Source of the DNA: Gari tellinella
Taxonomy: Eukaryota; Mollusca; Bivalvia; Cardiida; Psammobiidae
Assembly (NCBI GenBank): GCA_922989275.2
Contig: OV277864.1
Span: forward strand, 20,719,550-20,783,549
Direction of reading: 5' to 3'
Length of the DNA stretch: 64,000 nt
A program made the translations under genes and the position numbers. Below, in pieces: positions 45,038 to 57,352 of this stretch. The stretch's first letter is position 1, and each line of letters begins with the position of its first letter. The notes below the pieces were generated by a model, which did no database searches, was not told the DNA's origin, and saw only the letters and a list, made by a program, of their open reading frames with translations.

Positions 45038-46004
45038 AGTTCGTAGACGTTTGTCGTTAATTTTCTGTGTCATCAACTATGTAGTATATAACGGTTTATT
45101 ATTGAAATATAACGTCTTCTTGTTCTGAATATACTGTAATTTTCCAAAATAATTATTTGCAAGTGGTGTTATATAGCAACGCATGTAACGCTTCCCGAGG
45201 TACATCATTGTCATTTTTTCTTTCGTCTTAAAATTATTCGCATACGTTTGTCATTTGACGTTAAAATTCAATGCAAAAGTGTATGACAAATAAAACGATG
45301 TTATGACGCATTGTCCTTGAAATTTGAAAATAACACGTTATTGCATCTCGTTTTGACAAGACTTTAATCTTTCACCGTAAGCATTACATTTTACGAAAAT
45401 GACATGGTGGTGTCGTAACAAGAGTGTTGATAAAAGTATGTGTTCAAGTGGGAAAATCGCGTACAGAGACTCTGAATATGATTCGGAATACTAATATGAA
45501 GTTCACTTCTTGTCTTTGCTTGTTTTCAAACGGCATGGACGGTTTCAAAATATGACGACCATCAATTGAAGAGAACAAACGATGCTGGGATTTGGAGCTG
45601 TAAGGCAAACATTCATTACAGTTGACAAAGTGAACGAAATACTGAACAAATCAAGGTATAGTGTGTCAAATTTAAATTAACAGTGGTATATAGACACATA
45701 TGACACATGATAAATGTATCCAACTTGCTGGAAGTTGTTGATGAAAAGGTACTACATTGTAAATCTAGACTGCTTGGTAATGCGACAACAGAGAGTTCCC
45801 ATCGAAATGCGAACACCCAAATCAGACACTGTGTTGGTAACAAGTCATGATATATTCAATATTTAATTGGTGTCAAACAGTGATCAGTAGATTAAACACC
45901 GACTATTTTTTTGCGATATTTAGCTATAAAGTGTTGGTAATTGACACATAATTTGCGAGTACAGAGGCTGAAATGAAAAGAAAAAGCACTCCGTATTTCA
46001 AATG
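45038..46004. other. No recognisable feature
   Basis: AT-rich. No gene or repeat recognised. Confidence 0.3.
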
Positions 46005-46050
46005 ATATGATATGAGATGAGATGAGTTTATTCTAGACATATTTAAGAGT
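46005..46050 (-). mobile_element. LINE 3' tail
   Basis: On the minus strand TCTAGAATAAACTCATCTCA followed by CTCATATCATATC: a pentanucleotide tail on an AATAAA-bearing end. Confidence 0.4.
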
Positions 46051-46502
46051 CATACAATAGCTTTAGGATTTGTTTGACTCCAAACTATATATACTGTTTT
46101 GTTTTCATTGTGTAAAAATCCATTATTGGTTTGGTTTCATTTACTCACTTTCCACGTTTCAATTCTAAATGAAACTGCTCTACGAGGGTGACATAAGCCC
46201 GCATTTTGAATCACAAGTTCATCTATGTGTATACAAGTCCGCTGTTTATGAAAATGGATTTCAGTTACAATAAGGGTAGACGAAACTCTTTGTAATGAAA
46301 TGTAAGGAATGGAAATTACGCACATATACCCATGTTTTATATCGCAAACAACGCTGCCGAATATTATTGTCTCTAAATTGTGTGAGATAAGTTTGATGAC
46401 GTCACTATTTATACAGGCGTACAGTTACGTCACTGGGATTTCTGAAAAAGTATTCAGCTTTAAAAAGAACTTAAAATCGTTGGTTATGTAAGAAAAAGAA
46501 AC

Positions 46503-46640
46503 AGCCACTCGTCGCTGTTTAAGACAAGTTGATCTCAAACTTGTCTAGTATAGAAAAGTTATTAAGCTCGCCAACGCTCGCTTTATACAATTTCAATTCT
46601 AGACTCGTTGGAAATCAGCTTGTCTTAAACATCGACTCAT
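46503..46640. repeat. Foldback of about 138 bp
   Basis: GTTTAAGACAAGTTGAT...CTTGTCTAGTATAGAAA pairs imperfectly with TTTCAATTCTAGACTCG...ATCAGCTTGTCTTAAAC. The centre is GCTCGCCAACGCTCGC. Confidence 0.65.
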
Positions 46641-48491
46641 GACAGATTTAATATTTGTTTAAATCTGAGAAGCAACAGTTTCGAACATAATGAGGCACAT
46701 TGTTACATTGTACCCTTAATGGTAAAAAAGTGTTTAGCATAAACGCGTTTATTGATATAGAAAACGGGAAGATGTTAATTGTTCCTAAAAAGTGTTTGTG
46801 TCATAACTTTAGATATTGATCTGATGGTGAGTTACATGGCCTTTTATCTATCCAATATGTTCACAATGCAGTTATAATCACATATGTCGATGAAAATATA
46901 ATGCATATATGAGATTTTGAATGCATAAACATGCTTATTTCAACATACTTAATTCCTTGGCTTAAGGGGATAGGTGCACCTTAGGAAAGTAATAACCAAA
47001 TTCCTCAAACTAAGCATACAGCCAGTAAAATTAGTTTCTATGACAAAAGTGAAAAGTGGGGGGTACCGGACCTTTTTTTCACAATTTAAAATTTTTCAAG
47101 ACTCCACACAATTGAAGCTTCACAAAAACTCCCCTTTTTTACTTCGTTTTTTCAATCTTTATGTATACAAACTTTTTGTACAAAAAATATCCTAATTTAT
47201 ATTACCATAGTATGAATAAACCCTAAAAAAATTGTTCAGTCGAGATCCAAAATAAAAATGATTAATTTCACTGGAAATGAGTAAAATTTACCACCCACTT
47301 TTTATATTGGGAGATTAAGGCACATTGAACATTGCACTTCAAACTGTAGCAAACTATTTACCAAATTTTTTATTTGGTGTGTTTAGCCTAGCAAACATAA
47401 AGCTTTAGTGAAATAGCAAATGAAACACAGGGTCTTCGATCTTACAAATAAAAAGATAAAGACCAATTTATTAAAAATCCATTTTTTCTCATTTTTTCAG
47501 TTTTTGGTGTCTTTTTTATCAAAACTAACTGTAAAAAAATCATTTGATCTATAAAATTATCTATAATTTATCAAAAAACTATACTTCCATGAACATTTCA
47601 TGCTTATATTATGAAAAATTGAAATGAAACCAGATGTAACAAAGTGCAACCTACCTATGAAAACGGTGAATGCTGTAAGCTACGAATAGGACAACAGTAT
47701 TAAAAAGTCCCTTCCGGTACGAAACCAAATTTTCCCACGCGAAAATAGTATTCTATGAATGTATGCGTTCACCGAAAATGGGTTATTAACATTTTGTTTT
47801 GAAAATGAGTTCTTAAAATGTTTCGGAAAGTTCTTTATGCGCAAAAAGACAGTTCGAAATCCTTAAAGTAAAATCCCTTTATACGTTATATAACGCAGAT
47901 ACGGGGATAATTCGTTTTATATCAACATCTTTACAATACAGTTAATCAAGTCTGCTTTAATTTCATCATGTTGTAAGCTGCTATCTATTTTAAAACCATA
48001 CATGTAGGTGCTTCACTGAGTGGTCGAAATTTGTAGGGATTTTATCTGTAGTTTACCTTCACGATAAAGTGTGTATGTCAAATGTGTTTCGTTGTGCATG
48101 TAATATTCTGATTCCTGAATATAGAACAAATAATTCACACGGAAATAATGCCCATATTCTCCTAGGAATGCTTCTGAGAAAGAATAATGTCCCCTTACGC
48201 TACGCTGACTATCGCTCAAAGCCTATGAGCAAGGATGATTTAGTATTTAGGTCAGAGCATGATGAAGCAGTTATCCCCTTCACTGTCAACTAGACTGAAA
48301 TTGCACTTGCGTACAGGTTTGATTCAGATATGACTCCCATAAACACGGCGACTTATAAGGATCGTAACTATTCGTCATTCATATCGAAGGTTTTTTTTCA
48401 GACAAAATGCGCAAAATCTAAATCTTAGACACAAAAGTAGAAAACAGATATCCAGCAGCTGATAAGATGGTAGTGAAGGGGATAAGACATG
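46641..48491. other. Unassigned AT-rich stretch
   Basis: About 46730-46760 has an A-like AGCATAAACGCGTTTATTG block. 46970-47650 is T/A-rich. Open frames at 46974-47195 and 48013-48293 are unrecognised. Confidence 0.3.
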
Positions 48492-48741
48492 TACAGTGGA
48501 GAATCTGTTATTCTTTCCCGTTTAAACGCAAACGTACGCAAACGCAAAACACTAAAACGTAGAAAAGAACAAATTTTGGACAATTCTGATAATTCATGTT
48601 TATCTTGGTGGCAAACAGTTTGGAGCCTGATCAGACGCCGGCTTACCCGGCGTCTGATCTGGCTCCAAACTGTTTGTAAAAGAAAAAATAGTTTTCGCGT
48701 AAACGCGTTTATCGGGAAAGAATAACAGATTTTCCACTGTA
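48492..48741 (-). mobile_element. Family A MITE (A17), full length
   Basis: TACAGTGGAGAATCTG to CAGATTTTCCACTGTA, 250 bp, complete hairpin (GATCAGACGCCGGCTTACCC). Confidence 0.9.
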
Positions 48742-49500
48742 ACAATGTGCTAGTCCATAGATAAATCCACAGTAGAGACACCTTTAGCGTTAAACTAACC
48801 TTTTCATTGCCAATACCTAAATACTTGTGCACACAAAAAGGGACCCGCTAACGTTATGCCAAATTCATGTATTTGAAGGTTTGAATGCAAATAATATTGA
48901 TATTATTGCAATAGTATGGATCAAGATAAAACACCGCGGTACACGCTTTCTGATATGGGTCCAACCTGTCTGTAAAACCATAAGTCGCAAATTGTGGTGA
49001 GAGGGTTAAAACTAGCCTAAATTAAAACATATCAGTATAAAGAAGCATGTTTAAGCTACCACTTGATAAATTTGCAAGTACAAGGGTCCTTCAAAAGTCC
49101 TGTTACTGGAACATTTTCTTGGAATCTACATTTACGATTTTAATGTATGATATTTTTATGTCTTGCGTATTTGCAGCTGTTTCATGCAAGTTAATATTTT
49201 ATATTAAACGATCTAATTCAGGTGGTAATAACATCACATGTATGACACAACAACAATGCATCTTTAAAGACTTTAAACATACGTTTGTGATTCAGTGCAG
49301 GGAGAAATAGATATACTTTAATTAATCAACATTAATGTTTGCCTGCTGTTATCTGTATGTAGAAGTTGCATATTGTTTGGTTTTATTTGAATATTCCTAC
49401 GTCACTGAAAATATATATTTAAATTCGGTATACAGTCGATACTTTCCCTTTTGATTTACGGATAGGAATTTAAAGATAGTTTGCATTCTGTGTCGAATTT
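48742..49500. other. Hairpin trace; unassigned
   Basis: 48917-48973 is a worn hairpin (GGATCAAGATAAAACACCGC...GATATGGGTCCAACCTG). The 49047-49310 open frame is unrecognised. Confidence 0.3.
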
Positions 49501-49511
49501 AAATCAATACT

Positions 49512-49600
49512 CGAGTTAGAGTAATTGGTACCGCTTAAGGGTACTTGTAAGAGGATAAATTGTTGTGAGTTCGATCCCCGTTACGCTTTATTTTTTTTTT
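49512..49600 (+). repeat. tRNA-like SINE head with poly-T
   Basis: B box GAGTTCGATCCCC at 49567-49579, an A box-like GTTAGAGTAATTGG upstream, then a T run. The spacing fits a tRNA-derived RNA polymerase III promoter. Confidence 0.5.
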
Positions 49601-49708
49601 ATTACAATTATTTTTATTTTTTTCCAAACAGTTTACTTGAACTGTTCAACATAAAGATCTTTAATGCAAAATGTGCCATAGATAACAATGTATGACAGCT
49701 TAAAAATG

Positions 49709-49776
49709 GCAAACAGTGTATCCCTGATCAAAGGGCTCCTTCAGGAACCCTCTGATCGAGGTATTTGCTGTTTGTA
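49709..49776. repeat. Hairpin of the CAAACAG type, variant
   Basis: GGCAAACAGTGTATCCCTGA / AGGGCTCCTTCAGGAACCCT / GGTATTTGCTGTTTG. Confidence 0.6.
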
Positions 49777-49909
49777 TGGAACAGGTGTATAGATACACTC
49801 TTCATGAATGACTATCATACATACATCAGATCCAAAGGGATTTTCATTCCATTCTGCTTCTCCTTCTTGCAAACTCGTATACACCAAGTAATAAAATGAT
49901 AATAAATAA

Positions 49910-49985
49910 GCCTCCGCTGGGTATCGAACTCGTGGCCATGCATGTACTTAGTAAAACACCACTGTACCGTCTCGACCACGGTAAC
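49910..49985 (-). repeat. tRNA-like SINE head
   Basis: On the minus strand, A box TGGTCGAGACGG and B box GAGTTCGATACCC are correctly spaced. The cloverleaf is imperfect. Confidence 0.5.
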
Positions 49986-50211
49986 AAACGGGTATCAACA
50001 TCTTATTCTAAATATGAACTTTATGTTTCAATACTCACCTACCCGTAAAACGAAGCGGAAACAATCGATATCGATCGAAGCTATATATAGCGTGTTCAGC
50101 CAGCGTATAATTATTATTAAAATGTTGACAGGTTAATTAAACACAACAATACATATATTGTATAGTTGTTTAGATTACATATTAGTTATTGCGAAATGTA
50201 AAATATATATA

Positions 50212-51132
50212 CTCAACAACAAAAGTTAAGGAATTTTTAGAAAATCATCGCAAAAAAGTTCACCGAAACTAACCATTATCATTTGTTTTATTCATTTGAA
50301 TTGACCCATTTCTTCGCTTGAAAGAAAGATTTCCTTTAGTTTGATATCATTTATATCCTTGCTGTAGCACTGTTTCACGTAACATAAGGGTCAAGGTCAT
50401 TTTTCACAAAATAAGTGTTTACATTAGTGTTATTTAAAACACACGAATAAGCTTTAAAGATCAGTAAAAAGTACATAAAAATAAGGTCAAAGTTGCTCAC
50501 TGGACATTTAACATGGATAGGATATTCTAAGACAGAGGGCCCGCGGAGTACCGACAAAAAGAACCCTCAAGGCTCATGCGACGGCTCTGCAGGAGAAATG
50601 GAGGCTGCTCCCTTAGCATGATTTCGCCATAACTTCTTCAATTGTTCATCTACAATCTTCATTTTTGAAACCAAATGATATTGACCTTGACCTTACACCT
50701 AATTTTACTGTAAATTTTCACTGATCTTTAAGACAACAGACGAACTATGAAACTTGCATGCATGTTCTTGTTTGAATATTCTCATCTTCCATGCGTGACA
50801 ATTGATGCTATTGGGAGAATAGACATACGTTAATGTAATTATATATTCAAAAGAACTGAATTTCACTTTATAAAAACTCACGACTCATTCATGTGTTTTG
50901 CATAACAAGAGGGATTACTCTGTAGACACTAATTTTGTGAAAAATGACTTTGACCCTTAGGTTACCTGAAACAGTGCTACAGCAAGGATATAAGTGATAT
51001 CAATCTACATGAAACATTTTCTTCAAGTATTGAAATGTATCTAATCAAATAAATAAATAAATTGATATTGGTTAGTTTCGGTGTACTTTTGTACGATGAT
51101 TTTCTGAAAATTCCTTAACTTTTTTTGTTGAG
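50212..51132. mobile_element. 921-bp element with long inverted repeats
   Basis: Ends CTCAACAACAAAAGTTAAGG and TTTTTTTGTTGAG, each flanked by TA. The inverted repeats extend about 220 bp (ACCGAAACTAACC/GGTTAGTTTCGGTG, TATCCTTGCTGTAGCACTG/CAGTGCTACAGCAAGGATA). No transposase frame. Likely Tc1/mariner-like and non-autonomous. Confidence 0.75.
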
Positions 51133-51542
51133 TATATGTTTGTTGCAAAACTATGTCATGTTTAGATGATATTGAAAACAATCAATTATTCGTATAACAA
51201 GTTGATGTATTTTAAGATGTATTTTTATAAATTGTTTCAATAATAAATCGAATTATATTATAACAACAATTATACCCTCTAATGTATGCTTCAATCTTAC
51301 CCAAAAGTAGGTCAAACACATTTCGATTTCATTATTTACAGAATTCAATATTATGTGTTACTAGCTTATAACTTTAGTAAAATTCCAATAAACAAGGGCG
51401 AGTATTAAAATGTGTATGTCACCTTTTCTACGCTATGTGATATGAAAATATGATTCAGTAGCAAATGTGGCTATTGCCTGTGACTAACCCTCATTTATGT
51501 CTAATTGTCGCAACGAAGAGAAATGTTATTGTAAAAGTAGTA

Positions 51543-51738
51543 TACAGTCGAACTTCGATATCTCGAACTCGGTTAAGTCGAACTAACCCGTATTTCAAAG
51601 TTAAAACGTGGCTAAGCCACGTTTTAACTTTGAAATATGGGTATGTTCGATTTAATCGAGCATGAAATAATGCACTTCATATGTCGAACTATAGATAGTT
51701 CGAGTTAAACGAATTCGAAATATCGAAGTTCGACTGTA
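51543..51738 (+). mobile_element. Family E MITE (E3), best copy
   Basis: TACAGTCGAACTTCGATATC to ATATCGAAGTTCGACTGTA, 196 bp. Core palindrome GTTAAAACGTGGCTAAGCC/GGCTAAGCCACGTTTTAAC. Confidence 0.9.
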
Positions 51739-52061
51739 CATCATTCTATCTGCACGAAAGCGCTCTTTTCAAAGATGTTTCATACATGAAAATTGTACGC
51801 GCAGATTAAAAAAAATAAAAATGTCCTAGTAACAGAACTATTTGAAGGACAGAATAGCATGTTTGTAAGTGTCGGGAAGACAGATCACTGGCAGTAGACC
51901 GTGTTTACAAAACGCTATATGATTGATAAATGTATAGCAAATATATTACAATAAACACAAAATAGATAATTGAGAGAATCGTGTCGTTACCTAACTTTAA
52001 TGCAAATACGGTTGGAAATAATTATGTTACAGTGGAGAAGACGTTATTCTGTCCCAATTAA

Positions 52062-53101
52062 GGTGGTTCGACAGCGGGCGGCCCGCATCTCGAGTTCCGG
52101 AAATGCTGATGACTTTCACCTGATCTTTGCGGCACGTGCTTATTGTAGAAAATTTAGATAAAGAAAAGTTTGATCTCATTCAGTGTCTTCTCTGTTAGCG
52201 CAGTTTGTACGGTGATTGACTTGCAATCCAAAGGTTCTAGGTTCGATTCCCACTCGCTTCAAAACTTTTTTTTAACAAATTGTCCGATTTTAGTGACTAG
52301 TCAATTCATAACGCAGTGATCAAAGGACAGGCTATGTTTAGTAATAATGAATAATATCAGATGCAAGTATAGTCAAGTGACAGCTAAATTTGTGAGGATT
52401 TATAGCCTATATAACAGATGGCAGCTTAACTCAGGACAAAAGTTATGCTAAAAGATAGATCCTAAAGGAGCTTTTATGCATTACTATTGTTATGCATTAA
52501 GCAGTCTCTTGCCTTTAAAGATCTACAGGCTACCGTATTCAATGGTCCTTTATTATAGGTTTGACTTATGGTATTATTTAGAGCTGACGGTATTTTAAAG
52601 TTGAACTCAAGGGAAGTTACTCGTTTTGTGTTAACATTTTGTCAGAATTTCAAGAAATCATGTATAAAATGCAAAATTCTACAGTAGATTTTCATTAAAT
52701 TTTTGTGACTAATAGAATTAAGTTATATCTATCTAATAAGAGTAAAATTAGTGTATGTTAAACAACTAGAATTTTTGTAGTTTGAGATTTTCAGAATTTG
52801 ACTTTTTTAAAATATTGATATTTCTAGAAAATATGTCATGAAATACTTTTGTTTGCCCAATATCTTATAGTCTATATACAGTTTACTTGAATGTACAGAA
52901 CTGATTGAGTTATATCACTCTATAAAGAAAATATTCCTGTTTATTAAAAAAGGAGCTTTTCTCGACAAAAGGTCCTGTCAGAAAAAAACGGCACTGTAAC
53001 TTTTTTTATTTTAACGATTTTTCACTCTCCATATGATATATATCAATTTAATCAAGGTTTCAAAGAATTCTGACACAGAATAAGCTGACCCGCGAACCAC
53101 C
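52062..53101. mobile_element. 1,040-bp TTAA-flanked element
   Basis: TTAA-GGTGGTTCG ... CGAACCACC-TTAA: a 9-bp perfect TIR with a 4-bp TTAA duplication (52058-52061, 53102-53105), the insertion signature of piggyBac-type transposases. The interior has no transposase frame. It contains a tRNA-like head (52190-52255) and a decayed family C core (about 52415-52565). The rest is AT-rich. Confidence 0.8.
52190..52255 (+). repeat. tRNA-like head inside the TTAA element
   Basis: A box TAGCGCAGTTTG (52196-52207) and B box GGTTCGATTCC (52240-52250). Followed by AAAACTTTTTTTT, a possible Pol III stop. Confidence 0.5.
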
Positions 53102-53802
53102 TTAACGCGTTGAAAGTACAATTATTGTTTCCATTGCAACAGGTTTAGAGCCACATCATAACCGGGTAACCCGACGTCTGATCAGTCGCCAAACTGTTTG
53201 CCACTCAATAAATAGTCATGATGTTACAAAAACAATAAATTCTTTCTTCATTTTGTTGCAATGCGTTTTCGTTTCGTTGGCGTTTAAACGGGAAAGAAAA
53301 ACATCTTCGCTACTGCATATGTTTTGTGGTGAAACAATTATTCACATTGGAAAGAGTTTGGAGCATGATCAGTCCACAAGCTGTGTGACATTCATATTCA
53401 AATGTATAGACCGATTTTAAAACCTAAACTACCATTGTCTGCATTTCTGTCGCACTGCGAATAAGTTAAAAACTGAACTTAAATATCTCCAATTGTAAAT
53501 GATCAAACTATGGTCTGTAAATCGTATTCAATAATTTGTATGTAAATGAAAATAACAAAAGGCACAAAGTGTCCCTCTCAAGTTTGAAACTATACCTCAT
53601 GAAGTAAACGCTGTTCTATAGCAACAAATGTTCTGGACACTTCGATCTGGGGTCCACTACTACTTCTTGATATTTAGTCAGTGGTGACCCTTTTCGAAAC
53701 TCAAATTAACCCATTGACGCCCAGTGGATTCTTGTATGTTTATATATTGGATAAGTCCATTTTTATCAAAGGGATGCCTGGTCAAACTTTTCCTTTTCAT
53801 TT

Positions 53803-53945
53803 AAGGAATAATTCGAATATTTTTTATGTTCATGGAGGTATGGAAAAAAAACGGTCATACAGTATTCGCGGTTTCATACAAAAGTGTGACCAGGTGTTTT
53901 TTTCTATACCTCCATGAATACAATAAATATTCCGAATTATTCCTT
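53803..53945. repeat. Foldback of about 143 bp
   Basis: GGAATAATTCGAATATT...CATGGAGGTATGG pairs with CTATACCTCCATG...AATATTCCGAATTATTCC. The loop has ACACTTTTG/GGTCATAC. Confidence 0.7.
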
Positions 53946-54292
53946 ATAATTTAATATCACTATTGAATTTAAGAACGTAGTTTACTAGAGAATCTGACAC
54001 AAGTGTTCATTATTTAACACTTTTAAAACGTAGGTTGTAGTCTCTCCGTTTTATATATTTTCAGCCAAAATGCGACTTTGTTTTGTAGTAGCGTCGTCGT
54101 CAATGACATCATTTGGCGTCCTGCTTCACGCAGCGCTTGTGGAGAGCAGTTGGACTAAGAGAAAGTAGTCCCGACAAGGCGTGGCTTGAATTTATTTTTT
54201 CATCGGATTATGAAACAAAAATTACAGCCAATCGCATCTAACGAAAAGTAATGAAAACAAACAGTATTTTGTTTTATATCGAAATTCCAATC
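53946..54292. other. No recognisable feature
   Basis: A GC-richer patch near 54090-54190, no gene recognised. Confidence 0.3.
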
Positions 54293-54345
54293 AGCAAACA
54301 GTGTATACTCTGATCAGGCGTCTGATCAGAGTCTACACTGTTTGA
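54293..54345. repeat. Short CAAACAG-type palindrome
   Basis: CAAACAGTGTATACTCTGAT / CAGGCGTC / TGATCAGAGTCTACACTGTTTG. One near-perfect stem, no TIR outside. Confidence 0.75.
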
Positions 54346-54856
54346 CCATGTCCCATATATGGGATCGTGGGCAAAAATGGGTTACATACCAGTCATAAAA
54401 AAATCTTTGAAAATGTGTCGTGTGTAATATTCTGATTTGCGGTTGCGTTTATGATTGTGTAATGGGGTAGACAAATAATTCTTTCACTGTAAAATTGGTA
54501 TCAAACTAATCAGATTGTCACTACAGCTTCAAATATATTTCATTAACCTTTCTTCTGCAGAAATATATTTTAATTTTATTCTGTATCGTGTAACATTAAA
54601 ATGTATTATTTACGAATGGAACCGGAAATACTATTGTCAATCATTTTTGACGACCAGTATTTGATCTTAATCAAAACTGTTCACACAATTATGTTATTTC
54701 CCTAGGCAAATTGTTAAGACTATTAGGGATATAACGAATGACAGGACGGACTTCCAGTATGTTAATTTTTTAAAGAACCGTACTACAAATATATTTACCC
54801 TGTTATTGCCTTTGATGACTGAAGTCGACGTTACAGCAGCTTGGATTCTGATCAAG

Positions 54857-55088
54857 TACAGTGGATAATCTGTTATTCTTTCCCGTTTAAACGCAAACGT
54901 ACGCAAACGCAAAGCACTAAAACGTAGAAAAGTACAACTTTTGGACAATTCTGATATTTCATGTTTATCTTGGTGGCAAACAGTTTGGGTTACCCGGCGT
55001 CTGATCTGGCTCCAAACTGTTTGCACTGGAAATAATAGTTTTAGCGTAAACGCGTTTATTGGGAAAGAATAACACATTCTCCACTGTA
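54857..55088 (-). mobile_element. Family A MITE (A19), asymmetric hairpin
   Basis: TACAGTGGATAATCTG to CACATTCTCCACTGTA. One arm is missing: CAGTTTGGGTTACCCGGCG. Confidence 0.85.
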
Positions 55089-55767
55089 TCACGTTACGAG
55101 ACGTCTGCACAGGAGAGATAATGGTCGAGACTGATCACGATATTGCTTTGCTAAATTGCCTTAATTCCTTATTTGAAATAATAGAGGTAATCAGTAAAAA
55201 CAGTGGATAAAAATGCGCCATTATCTGTGTTGATAGTGTTTGAGTAAAATAAATTAACCATAGTGAAAACAACTGACGGTTCGTAATTTGGTGTTTGGAG
55301 GATATATAGTGGATTACGCTTTTCAGATATTAGATTCTTTTCAAGGATGTTGTGTATCTGCATGCGTGCAAACGCAGAGCTGGCGGAGAGACAGATACCA
55401 AATAGAATTGTTCAGGGAAACATATACGAGCTATGGCCGGTATGGGAAGATTTCGAAGGCGGAATGTCATATATTTTGGTTTTAGATGCTTATTGTTTTA
55501 TTTATTGCATATTAGACTGGGTTAATGTGAGTGTCTGCACAGCTGCAATGCATTCGTCGGTTGTTCTTGCAACGCACATGCATCATTTAACTTAAATGAA
55601 AAAGGCTGGAATTGAACAGGATTATAAAGAAGGACATGTCATCAACCTTAAGGATAATAACTTATAGATGTAATGCTACCCGGACCGTGAAAGTTTCCAA
55701 GAGGACAATTTAAGGATATCTGCCCAAAATATCACTAGATCTACAGGATCTACTGAAATAACTTGAG
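55089..55767. other. Unassigned; a GC-richer exon-like patch
   Basis: 55347-55595 (plus) has two overlapping open frames over a less AT-rich patch, one containing IPNRIVQGNIYELWPVWEDF. No family recognised, no splice context that I trust. Confidence 0.2.
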
Positions 55768-56039
55768 GCCGGTGTAACGCAGTAGAATGACCCACCCCTG
55801 CTGAAATGACCCATGGGTCATTTCACTACGTAGTACAATGACCCGGGTCGATTTACTACGTAGAAAAATGACCCCATACCGTAGAATAAGGACCCCAACG
55901 ACTCGTAGTAGTATGATCCATCCTCACGCAGAGGAATGACCCCCGTAGAGAAATGACCCCCATTTTTTCTGTTACACTGTTGTTGTTACTATTTATTCAA
56001 CAGCTGTTATTACAACTACCGATGCTGATATTGCTTTTA

Positions 56040-56480
56040 GAGCACTACTACTACTTCTAATACAAATATACTAACACGATAGGTATACCACAAGTCCCTC
56101 AAACCTAATGTACAGTTTCTTTATCGTGTAAGAATATATTTTTTGTACAGCTACTACTACTGGAACTACTACTTCTACTGCTGCTGGTGCAGTTGTTTCT
56201 GCTACTTTTGCTGCTACTATTGTAACTACTACTATTTCTACTCCTGTTGCTGCTTCTTTTACTAGTGCTACCACTGCTACCATTTATAGTAATAATGCTG
56301 GTGTTGTTGGTAATACTACTGTTACTACTACCTATTCTCCTACCAATAAACTCCTCCTATTGCTAATACGACTGCTACCACTGCCTCCATTTCTACTACA
56401 TGTACATGTACTACTACTAGTACTGCTACTTAACTGCTACTAATATTACTACTACTATGGCTGCTGCTACTGCTGCTAGT
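56040..56480. repeat. (ACT/GCT)n compound microsatellite, left arm
   Basis: Interrupted trinucleotide runs (CTACTACTACTTCTA, CTGCTGCTGGTG). Mirror partner of 59640-59840. Confidence 0.85.
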
Positions 56481-56732
56481 GTTAGAACATCACCTTTTTA
56501 CAATAGCAGTAGTAGACGAAGTAAAAATAGAAGGAGCTCAAAATACCCGATGTAATTAAACACTGTGCCCAGATAATTAAAATCATTTACGACTTCAAAA
56601 ATCTTTCGCAAAATCTATTCCGTCATTCAATGGAATAAATCGATTTCTCACCTTTTGTGCACGCTCAGGGATAAATAGGAAAGAATAATGTCATCTCATC
56701 CACTGTACACTAAAGTAGGTTAAATAGGTATG

Positions 56733-56830
56733 AATGGCTCGTTGGCCTTGTGGTTATTTTAATTAAGACGTCTGAGTAATTTTTTTTCTTACGCGTGTCC
56801 AGAGTTCGAATCTCACCAGAGCTAAAATAA
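56733..56830 (+). repeat. tRNA-like SINE head
   Basis: A box TGGCCTTGTGG (56743-56753) and B box GAGTTCGAATCTC (56812-56824). The interval is long, so the intervening region is expanded. It lies within the 4.26-kb element. Confidence 0.45.
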
Positions 56831-57136
56831 TTCTTTAAACTGCAGTTTTAACTTAAAATTCTTATCCTAAACTAATATTAACGTGCTTAACTGTTTATAT
56901 AATCATTTGACATACATTTACATTCTTATGCCAAATATGTCTGCCAGTCCCTTTAATACTGTCACCGTAGAATCAAATAAACTCATCAGGAATACCTTTT
57001 GTCTGAACAGTGTTGATAACAATTATTGAGCGAAGTACCGGTATGTGTAAGTATTGTATTGTGCAGTATAAACATTAGTCTGGTAAAAGAATTAGTTGTG
57101 TGGCTCTAACACTACGACACGCAAAGCTCAATAATT

Positions 57137-57352
57137 ATGGCGACCAGCGTAAATCACCACGCGTCTGCGGTAATGTATTTTTCTTCTGGGTCTGCATTGT
57201 TTGAATATGACAATTATATTCCCCACAGCTACACTGTTTTAAAGATATTTCCTCAGTCAGATGATGGGGTCCCCCCCATTGTTCTCGATAGGCGTGCAAA
57301 AGCATGCAGCATAAGCTGCCAGCATGTATACCAATCTCAGTTCACCTGGTGA
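57137..57352 (+). CDS. Unrecognised 71-codon open frame in the 4.26-kb element
   Basis: Starts ATGGCGACC (MATSVNHHASAVMYF) and ends QHVYQSQFTW before TGA. The region is GC-richer than its surroundings and could be an exon (CAATCTCAG at its end). No domain recognised; function unknown. Confidence 0.25.
   Translation: MATSVNHHASAVMYFSSGSALFEYDNYIPHSYTVLKIFPQSDDGVPPIVLDRRAKACSISCQHVYQSQFTW

Larger units (their letters stand above)
52028..53316 (+). mobile_element. Family A MITE (A18) split by a TTAA element
   Basis: Left piece TACAGTGGAGAAGACG...CCCAATTAA (52028-52061). Right piece TTAACGCGTTGAAAG ... ACGGGAAAGAAAAACATC ... CTACTGC. The break is exactly at the TTAA that corresponds to the AAACGCGTTTA block. 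Confidence 0.8.

Noticed and set aside
46970..47650. Possible TTAA element (TTAAGGGGATAGGTGCACC ... GTGCAACCTACCTAT)
   Set aside because: The ends pair only loosely and no TTAA follows on the right.
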